A DNA stretch of 41,959 bases, from assembly GCA_027488255.1 (NCBI GenBank), contig JAIYBZ010000005.1, positions 1-41,959 of the forward strand, read 5' to 3'. The stretch comes from Comamonadaceae bacterium (GTDB lineage: Bacteria; Pseudomonadota; Gammaproteobacteria; Burkholderiales; Burkholderiaceae_C). Below, one piece after another: positions 15,678 through 24,630 of this stretch. Under the pieces are notes generated by a model. That model searched no databases. It had not been told where the DNA came from and saw only the letters and a list, made by a program, of their open reading frames with translations. The position numbers and the translations under genes were made by a program. Position 1 is the first letter of the stretch. Each line of letters begins with the position of its first letter.

Positions 15678-16289
15678 ATGAACCCCCAAATCCAAGAGTT
15701 TCTGGACCGTATTCAGCAGCTTGAAACGGCCATTGAAGCAGAGGCCAAAGAACGGCGACAGCAGTGGCAAGCCGACTTTGAAGAACACAAAGTGCGCTTT
15801 GAACAAGAGGTGTTGGCGCAACAGAAAAGGTTCAAAGAAGGGCTGTTGGGCTATGTCTTTACGGCCGAATGGCGCCATGTGTTGTGCGTGCCTTTCATCT
15901 ACGCCGTCTTGTTGCCCATGGTCTTGTTCGATGTGTTTGTCTCGATTTACCAATGGATTTGCTTTCCGCTCTTTGGAATGCCCAGAGTCCAGCGCAGCTC
16001 ATTTTTTGTGTACGACCGAAGCCATCTGGCGTATTTGAATTGGCTTGAGAAAATCAATTGCGCGTATTGCTCGTATGGCAATGGCCTGGTGGCTTATGGC
16101 CGTGAAGTTGTGGGCCTGACCGAAAAATACTGGTGCCCCATCAAACACGCGCGACGTCGCATGCAGGCCCATCCTTACTACCATGGCTTCACTGATTTTG
16201 GCGATGCTGAAAGCTACCGCTCAGAGCTGGCACGCTTGCGTGCCGAGCTGAAAAAATGGCCTGAAGACCCAGCCCCGCCAAAGCCGTGA
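15678..16289 (+). CDS. Conserved membrane protein with CxxC and YWCP motifs, function unknown
   Basis: A 203-residue protein with a strong GAGGAG ribosome site 5 bases before the ATG. Residues 1-55 are charged and helical (likely coiled coil), then come two close hydrophobic segments (about 70-102). After them lies a cytoplasmic-looking domain with INCAYCSYGNGLVAYGREV and KYWCPIKHARR: three Cys in a fixed pattern that I have seen in a widespread, uncharacterised proteobacterial family. The Cys set suggests metal binding or redox chemistry. The C-terminus (residues 170-195) is again charged. No function is assigned. Confidence 0.8.
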   Translation: MNPQIQEFLDRIQQLETAIEAEAKERRQQWQADFEEHKVRFEQEVLAQQKRFKEGLLGYVFTAEWRHVLCVPFIYAVLLPMVLFDVFVSIYQWICFPLFGMPRVQRSSFFVYDRSHLAYLNWLEKINCAYCSYGNGLVAYGREVVGLTEKYWCPIKHARRRMQAHPYYHGFTDFGDAESYRSELARLRAELKKWPEDPAPPKP

Positions 16290-16359
16290 AGGTGTTGCGC
16301 GCGGCGCGATGTCACGCGATCGACAGCAAGCGCGCATGAAGTTGCCTAAAGTCAGGGGC

Positions 16360-16815
16360 ATGAAAACCTTCAAACATCTTTCCGACTTGGCGGCTTGCGT
16401 GGGGCAAGATGTGGCCACCACAGAGTGGGTGCAGATCACGCAGCAACAGGTCAATCAGTTTGCCGAAGCCACGGGAGACCATCAGTGGATTCACGTCGAT
16501 GAGGCGCGCGCGAAAGACGGGCCTTTTGGCGCTCCGATCGCGCATGGGTTTTTGACCTTGTCCTTGCTCTCGCAGTTTTTTGACAAAACCATCGTGGTCG
16601 AGTCGGCACGCATGGGGGTCAATTACGGCTTGAACAAAGTGCGTTTTATGGCGCCGGTGCCCGTGGGCAGTCGATTGCGAGCGCACATGCATTTGCACTC
16701 GGCCACGCCCATCGAGAGCCAAGGTTTACAGCTGCAATGGCATGTCACCGTGGAGCGAGAGGGCAGTGAAAAACCGGTGTGCGCCGCCGAATCCCTGGTT
16801 CGGCTTTATCCCTGA
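16360..16815 (+). CDS. MaoC-like hotdog-fold (R)-enoyl-CoA hydratase family protein
   Basis: Hotdog-fold protein of 151 residues from the Met at 16360, which gives the usual MaoC length; the frame is open upstream to ATG 16309, and neither start has a good ribosome site. The catalytic dyad of (R)-specific enoyl-CoA hydratases is present: Asp40 and His45 in ATGDHQWIHVD, followed by the conserved FGAPIAHGFLTLSL. Family members add water to trans-2-enoyl-CoA, feeding polyhydroxyalkanoate synthesis or other lipid routes. No pha genes are nearby, so the physiological substrate is open. It converges on trmL with 21 bases between. Confidence 0.88.
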   Translation: MKTFKHLSDLAACVGQDVATTEWVQITQQQVNQFAEATGDHQWIHVDEARAKDGPFGAPIAHGFLTLSLLSQFFDKTIVVESARMGVNYGLNKVRFMAPVPVGSRLRAHMHLHSATPIESQGLQLQWHVTVEREGSEKPVCAAESLVRLYP

Positions 16816-16836
16816 TTGCAAACCTCAAAGCGGCAT

Positions 16837-17301
16837 TCAACTTGCAAAGCCGTTTTGTCGCCAAGCTTCGTAAACCGTCACTGCCACGGCATTGGACAAA
16901 TTCAAGCTGCGTTGTCCTTCGCGCATGGGCAATTTGATGCGTTGAGCGGGTGCAAATTGCTCACGCAACTCGGGCGAGAGGCCGCGGGTTTCAGAGCCAA
17001 ATACCAACCAGTCTCCTGGCTGGAAGGCCACATCGTGCACAAAGCCGCTGCCCTTCGTAGTCAGCGCAAAGAGACGCAGCGGATCGGGTTTTTCGGTGGC
17101 CAAAAAAGTGGCCCAGTCGGCATGGCGACGCAGCTCTGCGTACTCATGGTAATCAAGGCCTGCGCGCCGCATGTGCTTGTCATCCATCGAAAATCCCAGG
17201 GGCTCCACCAGATGCAGCGTGCAGCCGGTATTGGCCGCCAAGCGGATCACGTTGCCCGTATTGGGCGGGATTTCGGGCTCAACGAGGACGATGTGAAACA
17301 T
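16837..17301 (-). CDS. trmL: tRNA (cytidine/uridine-34-2'-O)-methyltransferase TrmL
   Basis: SPOUT-class SAM-dependent enzyme that methylates the ribose of wobble base 34 in tRNA-Leu isoacceptors. The 154 residues contain the family motifs: N-terminal [20 protein letters not shown], central [12 protein letters not shown] and C-terminal [19 protein letters not shown], which form the SAM-binding trefoil knot. Length and motifs match TrmL rather than the larger TrmH/RlmB proteins. comF lies upstream on the same strand, 57 bases away, so they may share a transcript. Confidence 0.94.
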   Translation of the reverse strand: MFHIVLVEPEIPPNTGNVIRLAANTGCTLHLVEPLGFSMDDKHMRRAGLDYHEYAELRRHADWATFLATEKPDPLRLFALTTKGSGFVHDVAFQPGDWLVFGSETRGLSPELREQFAPAQRIKLPMREGQRSLNLSNAVAVTVYEAWRQNGFAS

Positions 17302-17358
17302 GGCGGCTATTGTGCCTTGCTGCGCCGCGTGTTTTTGACCTGAGCGCTGCTCAAGCGG

Positions 17359-18105
17359 TCAGTGCGCGCCCAGGGGTTCGGTTCGTGCCAAGACCAGGGC
17401 GCTGATGTGGTGGACACCGGCTTGTCGCAACACATGGGCTGCGCTGTGCAGCGAGGCCCCACTGGTCATGACGTCGTCGATAAGCACCACTTTTTTCCCG
17501 CGCAGTTGGCTGGCGCGAAGGGGTTCCACGGCAAATGCGTCAGCTAAATTGCCGAGCCTTTCAGAGCGCGGCAGGGTGTGTTGTGCCGGGGTGTCCCGCG
17601 TGCGCAACAGCAAATGCACATCGGCTTTGCTGGGGCAGAGCGCTTGGGCCAAGAGCCATGATTGGTTGAAGCCTCGCTCAGCCAAACGCGCGGACGAGAG
17701 AGGCAGGGGCACCAGCCAATCTGCGGCTTCAAGGGTGTCTTCCACCCCAGGCGCGCTGAGCATCAAAGTGGCCAAGGGGCCCGCCCAACCCGCCCGTTGT
17801 TGAAATTTAAATTCTGCGATCAGGCCCACCCAGGGCCACACGTAGGCGGTGGCCGTGAGGCAGAGGTCCAGTGGGGGCGGGTCTTTGAGGCAAACGCCGC
17901 AGACGGTGGCCGGGGCATGGAGGGGCAGCGCACAGGTCAGGCATCGGTTTTGCGGTTGGGCAAATCGGCTGATGCAGTGATCGCACAAGGGGGCTTGCGG
18001 CCAAGCCTGGCAAATCGAGCAGCGGCTGGGCAGCCAGCCCCAAGTGCGGTCGGGGCGATGCATCGTGCGTGACGAACGGATCGCCTTGAACCAGAGGGGC
18101 CACAT
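17359..18105 (-). CDS. comF: ComF family phosphoribosyltransferase-like protein
   Basis: ComF is needed for uptake of transforming DNA in naturally competent bacteria. The N-terminal zinc-ribbon-like part has paired cysteines (CSICQ, CDHC, CLTC, CGVC), and the C-terminal part has the phosphoribosyltransferase PRPP loop VVLIDDVMTSGASL. I start at Met 18105 (248 residues); Met 18063 is possible, and the frame stays open to 18177, but none has a clear ribosome site. It is divergent from the BioC-like gene. Confidence 0.9.
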   Translation of the reverse strand: MWPLWFKAIRSSRTMHRPDRTWGWLPSRCSICQAWPQAPLCDHCISRFAQPQNRCLTCALPLHAPATVCGVCLKDPPPLDLCLTATAYVWPWVGLIAEFKFQQRAGWAGPLATLMLSAPGVEDTLEAADWLVPLPLSSARLAERGFNQSWLLAQALCPSKADVHLLLRTRDTPAQHTLPRSERLGNLADAFAVEPLRASQLRGKKVVLIDDVMTSGASLHSAAHVLRQAGVHHISALVLARTEPLGAH

Positions 18106-18256
18106 AAAATCAATATACTGCCGCCAGCTTGGAGGCACAAGCTGTGTTGCACCGCTGAGGCGCCCACCTCGCCGCACAAACTGGAGTCACACGCTTGCGT
18201 CACCAGCGCCATGCCGACCGCCTGACTCGGGCCGGCCAATTCTCTTTTTCACACCC

Positions 18257-19171
18257 ATGTCCGCACCCGAACGTCCTCCGTCGCTAGACCCCGTTGCTGC
18301 AGCCCGTTGGGCACGCCAAGCGGTGGGCACTTCATCGCCATGGTTGCATGAAGAAGTGGCCTCTCGCATGCAATCGCGGCTGGACTTTATCAAGCTGCAG
18401 CCCCAGCGCTGGGTGCATTGGGAGCCCATGAAGGGCGGTGTGTTGGCCCATCAAGCGCTGCAAAAGCGATACCCGCAAGCCGACGTGTGGTTGAGCAGCG
18501 CGCACCCGCAGCAAGCCCGTATGGCCGAGGCGGCCTTGAAAGGGCGCTGGTGGCAGGTGGCGCGTTGGCTGGGGCCGCGTGTGCATGTGGGCCTGCCTCC
18601 AGAAGGACAAGCCGACATGCTTTGGGCCAATATGCAGCTGCACACGGCGGCGCAGCCACAACAATGGCTGCACATGTGGCACAAGACCTTGGCCGTTGAT
18701 GGATTTTTGATGTTTTCTTGTTTGGGGCCGGACAGCTTGCGCGAGCTGCGGGACGCCTACCGCCAACAAGGCTGGCCTGAGCCGGCCCATGAATTCACCG
18801 ACATGCACGACTGGGGCGACATGTTGGTCGAGGCCGGTTTTGCCGAGCCCGTGATGGACATGGAACGCATCACCTTGACTTACGAGTCGCCAGACCGACT
18901 TTTGGCCGAATTGCGTGACTGGGGTCGCAATCTGCATGTGCAGCGTTTTGCGGGATTGCGTGGCCGCCAATGGCGCCAAAAACTTGACGAGGTTTTGTTG
19001 ACATTGGCGAAGCCCGAAGAGGGCGGGCGCTTGTCATTGAGCTTTGAAATTGTCTATGGTCATGCCCTGAAACCCCGCCCCAGAGCCAAATTGAGTGCCC
19101 AGACAGAAATCGGCTTGGAACAAATGCGCCAAATGTTGCGGGCCCCCTCGGGGATATCCGACAAAGTTTGA
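18257..19171 (+). CDS. BioC-like methyltransferase-fold protein with weak SAM motif
   Basis: A 304-residue protein that fits the size and layout of BioC-type methyltransferases: N-terminal helix (PVAAARWARQA), methyltransferase core and the post-motif segments MFSCLGPDSLRELRDAY and FTDMHDWGDMLVEAGF. BioC methylates malonyl-ACP to start biotin synthesis. Motif I, normally E/DxGxGxG, appears as HWEPMKGGVLAHQAL, so SAM binding may be altered or lost. No other bio gene is nearby. The frame is open to 18044 but that part overlaps comF; ATG 18257 is the sensible start. Confidence 0.75.
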   Translation: MSAPERPPSLDPVAAARWARQAVGTSSPWLHEEVASRMQSRLDFIKLQPQRWVHWEPMKGGVLAHQALQKRYPQADVWLSSAHPQQARMAEAALKGRWWQVARWLGPRVHVGLPPEGQADMLWANMQLHTAAQPQQWLHMWHKTLAVDGFLMFSCLGPDSLRELRDAYRQQGWPEPAHEFTDMHDWGDMLVEAGFAEPVMDMERITLTYESPDRLLAELRDWGRNLHVQRFAGLRGRQWRQKLDEVLLTLAKPEEGGRLSLSFEIVYGHALKPRPRAKLSAQTEIGLEQMRQMLRAPSGISDKV

Positions 19172-19178
19172 GATGAAT

Positions 19179-19219
19179 CAAAACCCAGTGGTATCTCGGG
19201 TAAAATCTGCCGGGTTTTG
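19179..19219 (+). promoter_or_regulatory. Inverted repeat around a -10-like sequence before the DUF2244 gene
   Basis: CAAAACCC (19179-19186) and GGGTTTTG (19212-19219) are perfect 8-base arms 25 bases apart. TAAAAT (19201-19206) between them resembles a -10 hexamer, but no good -35 is seen. It lies 47 bases before the DUF2244 start, at the head of the oxidase locus. It could be a regulator site or a long hairpin ending the preceding gene. Confidence 0.3.
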
Positions 19220-19266
19220 CCTGAAACAGACGCTTTAGGGCGTGTTAGGTTGCTGAAAGTTGACGC

Positions 19267-19743
19267 ATGTCAAATTCGATTTACCAATTCGCACAAGAGT
19301 CGGGGCCTGCCATCCATTGGCGGCTGCGACGCAATTGCTCGGTAACGCCGGCCCAGTTGGGGTGGCTGTATCTTTCCTTGTGTGCGTTGTCTCTCGGCAT
19401 TGGCGTGTTCTTTTGGTGGCAAGGCGCCACGCTGGTGTTGGCTTTTGCAGGCCTTGAGCTTGCACTGGTTGGGGTGGCCTTTTTGGCCTATGCCCGTCAC
19501 GCCACTGATGGAGAATTGATTTCACTGCAAGGCGCAAGTCTGGTGGTGGAGTGCGAATCTGCAGGACGACGTGAGCGGGCAGAGTTTGCGCGTCAATGGG
19601 TGAGAGTCGAGCCCAAGTCGGGTGACCACAGTCTGATCGAGTTGTCGGGCCAAGGTCGTTCGATCGAGGTGGGGCGTTTTGTTCGCCCCGAGCTGCGTCA
19701 GGATCTGGCGCGAGAAATTAGAAAGGCATTGCGTTCTGCGTGA
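19267..19743 (+). CDS. DUF2244 family integral membrane protein
   Basis: A 158-residue protein with two membrane segments (about residues 33-50 and 54-78) and a soluble C-terminal domain containing WVRVEPKSGDHSLIELSGQGR and FVRPELRQDLAREIRKAL. The motifs and the position just before ctaC match DUF2244, a family often found at the start of oxidase operons in Burkholderiales and alphaproteobacteria. A role in oxidase assembly is suggested only by this association. ctaC begins 77 bases after the stop. Confidence 0.82.
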   Translation: MSNSIYQFAQESGPAIHWRLRRNCSVTPAQLGWLYLSLCALSLGIGVFFWWQGATLVLAFAGLELALVGVAFLAYARHATDGELISLQGASLVVECESAGRRERAEFARQWVRVEPKSGDHSLIELSGQGRSIEVGRFVRPELRQDLAREIRKALRSA

Positions 19744-19820
19744 TGTCTGGCGGTAACCGGGGCTGGGCTTCGATTGCTAAAGGTGTGAGTTCAACAGAGT
19801 CTTGGAAGTTAGTGAGAACC

Positions 19821-20993
19821 ATGAAGAATATTTCCAACCAATTGGCTTCGATGCTGTCCCGCTTGGGCATTTTTGCGGGCGCATGGCTGGCCACTGCGGC
19901 CTACGCTGTCAACGACCTGCCTGGCGGCCCCGCGGTCAACCAGCTCAACTTTGCGCCTCCCGCGACCAAAATCGCTGAAGAGCAACATTGGCTGCACTGG
20001 TTCATGCTGATCATTTGCACCGTGATTTTTATCGCTGTGTTTGCGGTGATGTTCTATTCCATCTGGAAGCACCGCAAGTCTGTTGGTCACAAGCCCGCCA
20101 CATTCACCGAATCCATCACCGTGGAAGTCGTCTGGACCGCGGTGCCATTCCTGATCGTGATTTTGATGGCCTTGCCCGCTACCAAAGTCTTGGTGGCCCA
20201 AAAAGACACCACCAATGCCGATCTGACTGTCAAGGTCACCGGCTACCAGTGGAAGTGGGGTTACGACTACATCAAAGGCGAGGGTGAAGGCCTGAGCTAT
20301 ATCTCGACCCTCGACTCTTCGCAACGCGCGATGTCCGATGCAGGCAAGCCCTCTGGCGACAACTACCTGCTGAAAGTGGACAACCCTCTGGTGGTGCCTG
20401 TGGGTCAAAAAGTGCGTGTCATCACGACCGCCAACGACGTGATTCACGCCTTTGCAGTGCCTGCGTTCGGTATCAAGCAAGACGCGATTCCTGGTTTTGT
20501 GCGTGACACCTGGTTCCGTGCTGAAAAAACCGGCGACTTTTATGGCCAGTGCCAAGAGTTGTGCGGCAAAGAGCACGCTTACATGCCCATCCATGTGAAG
20601 GTGTTGTCGGCTGCGGACTATGCCGCATGGGTCGATACCGAGAAGAAAAAACAAGCCGCCAAAGCCGATGATCCAGCCAAAGTCTGGGCCTTGGACGACT
20701 TGGCCAAGCGTGGCGAAAAAGTGTATGCCGCCAACTGCGCAGCCTGCCACCAAGCCAACGGCAAAGGTGCAGGTGCCATCAAGGCCGTGGACGGCTCTTC
20801 CATTGTGTTGGATGCCGACAAGTCCAAACAAATTGCCGTGCTGTTGAACGGTCAAGCCAACGGCGCCATGCCCGCATGGAAGCAGTTGTCCGACACCGAA
20901 ATCGCAGCGGTGATCACCTATACCAAAAACAACTGGTCGAACAAGACCGGGCAAATCGTGCAACCGGCTGAAGTTTTGGCCGCTCGCAAATAA
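19821..20993 (+). CDS. ctaC: Cytochrome c oxidase subunit II with fused cytochrome c domain
   Basis: Subunit II takes electrons from cytochrome c to the CuA centre of the aa3-type oxidase. The 390 residues show a signal/first hydrophobic segment (cleavage near AYA-VN), two membrane helices (about 55-78 and 95-115), and the CuA site C244-x3-C248-x3-H252-x2-M255 ([14 protein letters not shown]). The extra C-terminal domain carries heme c motif CAACH at 306-310, making this a caa3-like subunit as is common in betaproteobacteria. The frame is open to 19740, but only ATG 19821 yields the export signal at the N-terminus. Confidence 0.96.
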   Translation: MKNISNQLASMLSRLGIFAGAWLATAAYAVNDLPGGPAVNQLNFAPPATKIAEEQHWLHWFMLIICTVIFIAVFAVMFYSIWKHRKSVGHKPATFTESITVEVVWTAVPFLIVILMALPATKVLVAQKDTTNADLTVKVTGYQWKWGYDYIKGEGEGLSYISTLDSSQRAMSDAGKPSGDNYLLKVDNPLVVPVGQKVRVITTANDVIHAFAVPAFGIKQDAIPGFVRDTWFRAEKTGDFYGQCQELCGKEHAYMPIHVKVLSAADYAAWVDTEKKKQAAKADDPAKVWALDDLAKRGEKVYAANCAACHQANGKGAGAIKAVDGSSIVLDADKSKQIAVLLNGQANGAMPAWKQLSDTEIAAVITYTKNNWSNKTGQIVQPAEVLAARK

Positions 20994-21025
20994 GTTGTAC
21001 CGTATTTAAATCAAAGGAAATCAAG

Positions 21026-22642
21026 ATGAGTGCCGTTCTAGACCATCACGATCACGCCCATGACGATCACGGTCACGCTCCTGCGGGCTGGCGCCGTTGG
21101 GTGTATGCCACCAACCACAAAGACATTGGTACCCTTTACCTGTTGTTCAGCTTCGCCATGCTCATGATTGGCGGCGTGCTGGCGCTGGGCATCCGCGCAG
21201 AACTGTTCCAACCCGGTTTGCAAGTGGTCAACCCCGAGTTGTTCAACCAGTTCACCACCATGCACGGCATCATCATGGTGTTCGGCGCGATCATGCCGGC
21301 CTTCGTGGGCTTCGCCAACTGGATGTTGCCTTTGCAAATTGGCGCTTCTGACATGGCCTTTGCCCGCATGAACAACTTCAGCTTCTGGCTGATGATTCCT
21401 GCCGGTGCCATGTTGGTGGGTTCGTTCTTTATGCCCGGTGGCGCTCCTGCTGCTGGCTGGACTTTGTACGCCCCCTTGACTCTGCAAATGGGTCCTTCGA
21501 TGGATGCCGGTATTTTTGCCATGCACATCTTGGGTGCTTCGTCCATCATGGGCTCGATCAACATCATCGTGACCATCTTGAACATGCGCGCCCCCGGCAT
21601 GACCTTGATGAAGATGCCCATGTTCGCTTGGACTTGGCTCATCACCGCTTACTTGCTGATCGCTGTGATGCCTGTGTTGGCTGGCGCGATCACCATGACC
21701 CTGACCGACCGCCATTTCGGCACCAGCTTCTTTAACCCCGCGGGTGGCGGTGACCCCGTCATGTACCAGCACATCTTCTGGTTCTTTGGACACCCTGAGG
21801 TGTACATCATGATCTTGCCGGCTTTCGGCATCATCAGCCAGATCGTGCCTGCGTTCTCGCGCAAAAAGCTCTTCGGTTACGCCTCGATGGTGTATGCCAC
21901 TTCGTCTATCGCCATCTTGTCGTTCATTGTGTGGGCACACCACATGTTCACGACCGGTATGCCAGTGACCGGCCAGTTGTTCTTCATGTACGCCACGATG
22001 CTGATTGCGGTGCCAACTGCGGTGAAGATTTTCAACTGGATCGCCACCATGTGGCGTGGCTCCATGACGTTTGAAACCCCCATGCTGTTTGCTGTGGGCT
22101 TCATTTTCGTGTTCACCATGGGGGGCTTCACCGGCCTGATCTTGGCCATGGCGCCCATCGACATTCAGTTGCAAGACACTTACTACGTGGTGGCCCACTT
22201 CCACTATGTGTTGGTGGCGGGCTCGTTGTTTGCCTTGTTTGCTGGCTTCTACTACTGGGTGCCCAAGTGGACCGGTGTGATGTACAACGAAACACGCGGC
22301 AAGATCCACTTCTGGTGGTCGTTGATTTCCTTCAACGTGACGTTCTTCCCCATGCACTTCTTGGGTTTGGCCGGCATGCCCCGTCGTTATGCCGACTACC
22401 CCATGCAATTCACCGACTTCAACATGATCGCCTCGGTGGGTGCTTTCTTCTTCGGTTTTGCACAGGTGTACTTCTTCTTGTTCGTGGTCTTGCCGACCAT
22501 GCGCGGTCAAGGCGAAAAAGCCTCGCAAAAGCCTTGGGAAGCGGCAGAAGGTCTCGAGTGGGAAGTGCCCTCTCCAGCCCCATTCCACACCTTTGAAAAC
22601 CCACCCAAGCTGGACGCGACTGCGACCCGCGTGATTGGTTGA
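21026..22642 (+). CDS. ctaD: Cytochrome c oxidase subunit I
   Basis: Catalytic heme a/heme a3-CuB subunit of a proton-pumping aa3-type oxidase in the inner membrane. The 538 residues form 12 membrane helices. The cross-linked His-Tyr pair is in HPEVY (His256, Tyr260), the CuB histidines in [10 protein letters not shown], and the heme ligands in [10 protein letters not shown]. The D-channel loop [20 protein letters not shown] marks an A-type heme-copper oxidase. The N-terminus is His/Asp rich (residues 6-20, alternating HDH). AAGGA lies 6-10 bases before the ATG. A tiny gene for a 38-residue protein follows after 5 bases. Confidence 0.98.
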   Translation: MSAVLDHHDHAHDDHGHAPAGWRRWVYATNHKDIGTLYLLFSFAMLMIGGVLALGIRAELFQPGLQVVNPELFNQFTTMHGIIMVFGAIMPAFVGFANWMLPLQIGASDMAFARMNNFSFWLMIPAGAMLVGSFFMPGGAPAAGWTLYAPLTLQMGPSMDAGIFAMHILGASSIMGSINIIVTILNMRAPGMTLMKMPMFAWTWLITAYLLIAVMPVLAGAITMTLTDRHFGTSFFNPAGGGDPVMYQHIFWFFGHPEVYIMILPAFGIISQIVPAFSRKKLFGYASMVYATSSIAILSFIVWAHHMFTTGMPVTGQLFFMYATMLIAVPTAVKIFNWIATMWRGSMTFETPMLFAVGFIFVFTMGGFTGLILAMAPIDIQLQDTYYVVAHFHYVLVAGSLFALFAGFYYWVPKWTGVMYNETRGKIHFWWSLISFNVTFFPMHFLGLAGMPRRYADYPMQFTDFNMIASVGAFFFGFAQVYFFLFVVLPTMRGQGEKASQKPWEAAEGLEWEVPSPAPFHTFENPPKLDATATRVIG

Positions 22643-22647
22643 TTCAC

Positions 22648-22764
22648 ATGGCCATGACCCCCGAGCAAAGAAAAAGCAATGTGCGACTGGGCCTGATCCT
22701 GGCCTCAGTGGCACTGACCGTGCTGCTGGGTTTTGTGGCCAAGTTGCTGTTGTTGAACCCCTGA
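22648..22764 (+). CDS. 38-residue single-helix protein (cytochrome oxidase small assembly protein)
   Basis: Short frame of 38 codons between ctaD and ctaG, on the same strand, 5 bases after ctaD and 10 before ctaG. The start MAMTPEQRKSNVRLGLI is basic, and one hydrophobic helix covers about residues 14-36 (LILASVALTVLLGFVAKLLL). Tiny proteins of this form (TPEQRxxNxRxGL then a helix) sit at this position in many betaproteobacterial oxidase operons and are called cytochrome oxidase small assembly proteins. The precise role is unknown. Confidence 0.8.
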   Translation: MAMTPEQRKSNVRLGLILASVALTVLLGFVAKLLLLNP

Positions 22765-22774
22765 GAAATTAAAG

Positions 22775-23401
22775 ATGAACCTGCGCGGTGAAAATCTGAA
22801 GATGGTGGGCAAACTGGCGGTCGTCACCGCGGGCATGTTCTGCTTCGGGTACGCGCTGGTGCCCATCTACAGAGCCATTTGCGAAATCACAGGCATCAAC
22901 ATCCTGTCGATTTCTGAAACGCAGATTCCAGGCAACGCCAAAGCGGGCAAAGCCGCCGAAGTGCTGCGCAACAGCCAGGTGGACACCACCCGCACCATCA
23001 CGGTGGAGTTCGATGCCAATTCGCGTGGCCCTTGGGAATTCAAACCCGAAAAACGCTCGATGCAGGTGCATCCCGGCGAACTCAGTACCGTGATGTACGA
23101 GTTCCAAAATGTGCAAAACCGCCGCATGGCGGCACAGGCCATTCCCAGCTACGCACCCCGTCAGGCAGCCAACCATTTCAACAAGCTCGAATGTTTCTGC
23201 TTCAACCAGTACACGCTCGAGCCCGGTGAGAAAAAAGCTTGGCCCGTGGCCTTTGTGATCGACCCCAAGTTGTCCAAAGACGTCACCACCATCACCTTGT
23301 CGTACACCTTCTTTGAAGTGGGCGGCAAAACCCCTGCAGCCCCCACCGCGCCATTGGCGGCGGTGCCCGTGCAGGTTGTGAAAACAGGTTGGGGTTCATG
23401 A
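22775..23401 (+). CDS. ctaG: Cytochrome c oxidase assembly protein CtaG (Cox11), CuB chaperone
   Basis: Membrane-anchored periplasmic copper chaperone that delivers Cu to the CuB site of subunit I. The 208 residues have one N-terminal anchor (about 10-30, GKLAVVTAGMFCFGYALVPI) followed by an immunoglobulin-like domain. The Cu-binding CFCF motif is at residues 140-143 (ECFCFNQYTLEPGE). Its stop overlaps the start of the DUF2970 gene (ATGA at 23398-23401), so the two are likely coupled in translation. Confidence 0.96.
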   Translation: MNLRGENLKMVGKLAVVTAGMFCFGYALVPIYRAICEITGINILSISETQIPGNAKAGKAAEVLRNSQVDTTRTITVEFDANSRGPWEFKPEKRSMQVHPGELSTVMYEFQNVQNRRMAAQAIPSYAPRQAANHFNKLECFCFNQYTLEPGEKKAWPVAFVIDPKLSKDVTTITLSYTFFEVGGKTPAAPTAPLAAVPVQVVKTGWGS

Positions 23402-23625
23402 CCACACCGACACCATCGCCTGTTGGCAAAACACATTGGTTGCGCACCGTGCAAGCGGTGTTGTGGTCGTTTGTCGGACTTCGCAAGAGTTCCGAGTACC
23501 AACAAGACATTGAAAAGCTCAACCCGTTCCACATCATTGGTGTGGCCATCGGCGCGGCATTGTTGTTTGTTCTGGGGCTGATTGCCCTGGTCAATTGGGT
23601 TGTGGTCCAGCCAACGGGTCTGTGA
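23398..23625 (+). CDS. DUF2970 family small membrane protein
   Basis: A 75-residue protein with a charged, amphipathic N-terminal part (WLRTVQAVLWSFVGLRKSSEY) and one C-terminal membrane helix (about 48-70). The pattern, including QQDIEKLNPFHIIGVA, matches DUF2970, which regularly sits between ctaG and ctaE in Burkholderiales. It is probably an oxidase assembly or accessory subunit; no direct function is known to me. It starts inside the ctaG stop; ctaE follows 43 bases later. Confidence 0.87.
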   Translation: MTTPTPSPVGKTHWLRTVQAVLWSFVGLRKSSEYQQDIEKLNPFHIIGVAIGAALLFVLGLIALVNWVVVQPTGL

Positions 23626-23668
23626 TCCAAAAGAATAGATTTCGAAAGAAGAGAGAGCAGGAGTTTCC

Positions 23669-24550
23669 ATGAGTTCAGCAGCACACGGCACCACGCCTTA
23701 TTACTTCGTACCCCATGAGTCGCGCCACCCCGTGATGGCCGCCATTGGCTTGTTTTTCCTGATTTTGGGTGCAGGTCAGTGGATCAATGGTGTCCAGTGG
23801 GGCATGTATTGCCTTTTCTTCGGCATGGCATGGTGGCTCATTGTTTTGTACCAGTGGTTCAAAGAAGCGGTGCAGGAGAGCGAGGGGGGCCTGTATGGCC
23901 ACAAGATCGACTTGTCGTTCCGCTGGAGCATGACGTGGTTTATCTTCTCCGAAGTCATGTTTTTCGGCGCTTTCTTTACCGCCTTGTGGTGGGCGCGTTC
24001 ACACTCGGTGCCTGCTTTGGGCAGCCTCGAAAACGCCTTGTTGTGGCCTGACTTCAAAGCCGCATGGCCCAGCATGGTGGCCGGTGCGACCACATCGCCT
24101 GCTGGCATTGTGGAGCCCTTCCAAACTATGGGCCCCTTCTGGTTGCCCACCATCAACACCGCGTTGTTGTTGACTTCGGGTGTGACCTTGACGATTGCCC
24201 ACCACGCTTTGCAGCATGGTGACCGCAGCAAGACCATCAAATTCATGTGGATGACCGTGATCTTGGGCTTGGTCTTCTTGTTTGTGCAGGGCTACGAATA
24301 CGCTCACGCATGGGGCGACCTGAACTTGAAGTTGTCTTCGGGCATTTATGGCTCCACCTTTTACATGTTGACCGGCTTCCACGGCTTTCACGTGTTTGTG
24401 GGCATGTTGATGCTGTTGTTCATCACCTTGCGCTTGCAAAAAGGCCATTTCACCAAAGACCGTCATTTCGGCTTTGAAGGTGCCGCTTGGTACTGGCACT
24501 TTGTGGACGTGGTGTGGTTGGGCTTGTACATCTTGGTGTACTGGATGTAA
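23669..24550 (+). CDS. ctaE: Cytochrome c oxidase subunit III
   Basis: Non-catalytic core subunit of the aa3 oxidase, 293 residues with seven membrane helices. Typical motifs are FFGAFFTALWWARSH, TSGVTLTIAHHALQHGD, GYEYAHAW, the TGFHGFHVFVGMLMLLF segment and the final WYWHFVDVVWLGLYILVY. AGGAG lies about 7 bases before the ATG. A strong bidirectional terminator follows 18 bases after the stop and ends the structural-gene half of the oxidase locus. Confidence 0.97.
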   Translation: MSSAAHGTTPYYFVPHESRHPVMAAIGLFFLILGAGQWINGVQWGMYCLFFGMAWWLIVLYQWFKEAVQESEGGLYGHKIDLSFRWSMTWFIFSEVMFFGAFFTALWWARSHSVPALGSLENALLWPDFKAAWPSMVAGATTSPAGIVEPFQTMGPFWLPTINTALLLTSGVTLTIAHHALQHGDRSKTIKFMWMTVILGLVFLFVQGYEYAHAWGDLNLKLSSGIYGSTFYMLTGFHGFHVFVGMLMLLFITLRLQKGHFTKDRHFGFEGAAWYWHFVDVVWLGLYILVYWM

Positions 24551-24567
24551 GCAGGCCTTTGCCCACA

Positions 24568-24593
24568 AAAAAAGCGCCCTTGGGCGCTTTTTT
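24568..24593. terminator. Bidirectional rho-independent terminator after ctaE
   Basis: A run of A, then GCGCCC-TT-GGGCGC, then six T. The stem is perfect and the A- and T-runs make it work on both strands: for ctaE on + and the DUF2909 gene on -. Confidence 0.93.
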
Positions 24594-24630
24594 GTTGAGG
24601 GTGTGGGTGTAGGTGTGTTTCAGTGGCCTA

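Noticed and set aside
19809..20963. 384-codon - strand frame opposite ctaC
   Set aside because: Antisense shadow; no motif, and ctaC is certain.
21038..22714. Long - strand open frame (558 codons) opposite ctaD
   Set aside because: Exact antisense shadow of a strongly supported gene; His/Gln/Gly-biased sequence with no recognisable domain, caused by codon bias of ctaD.
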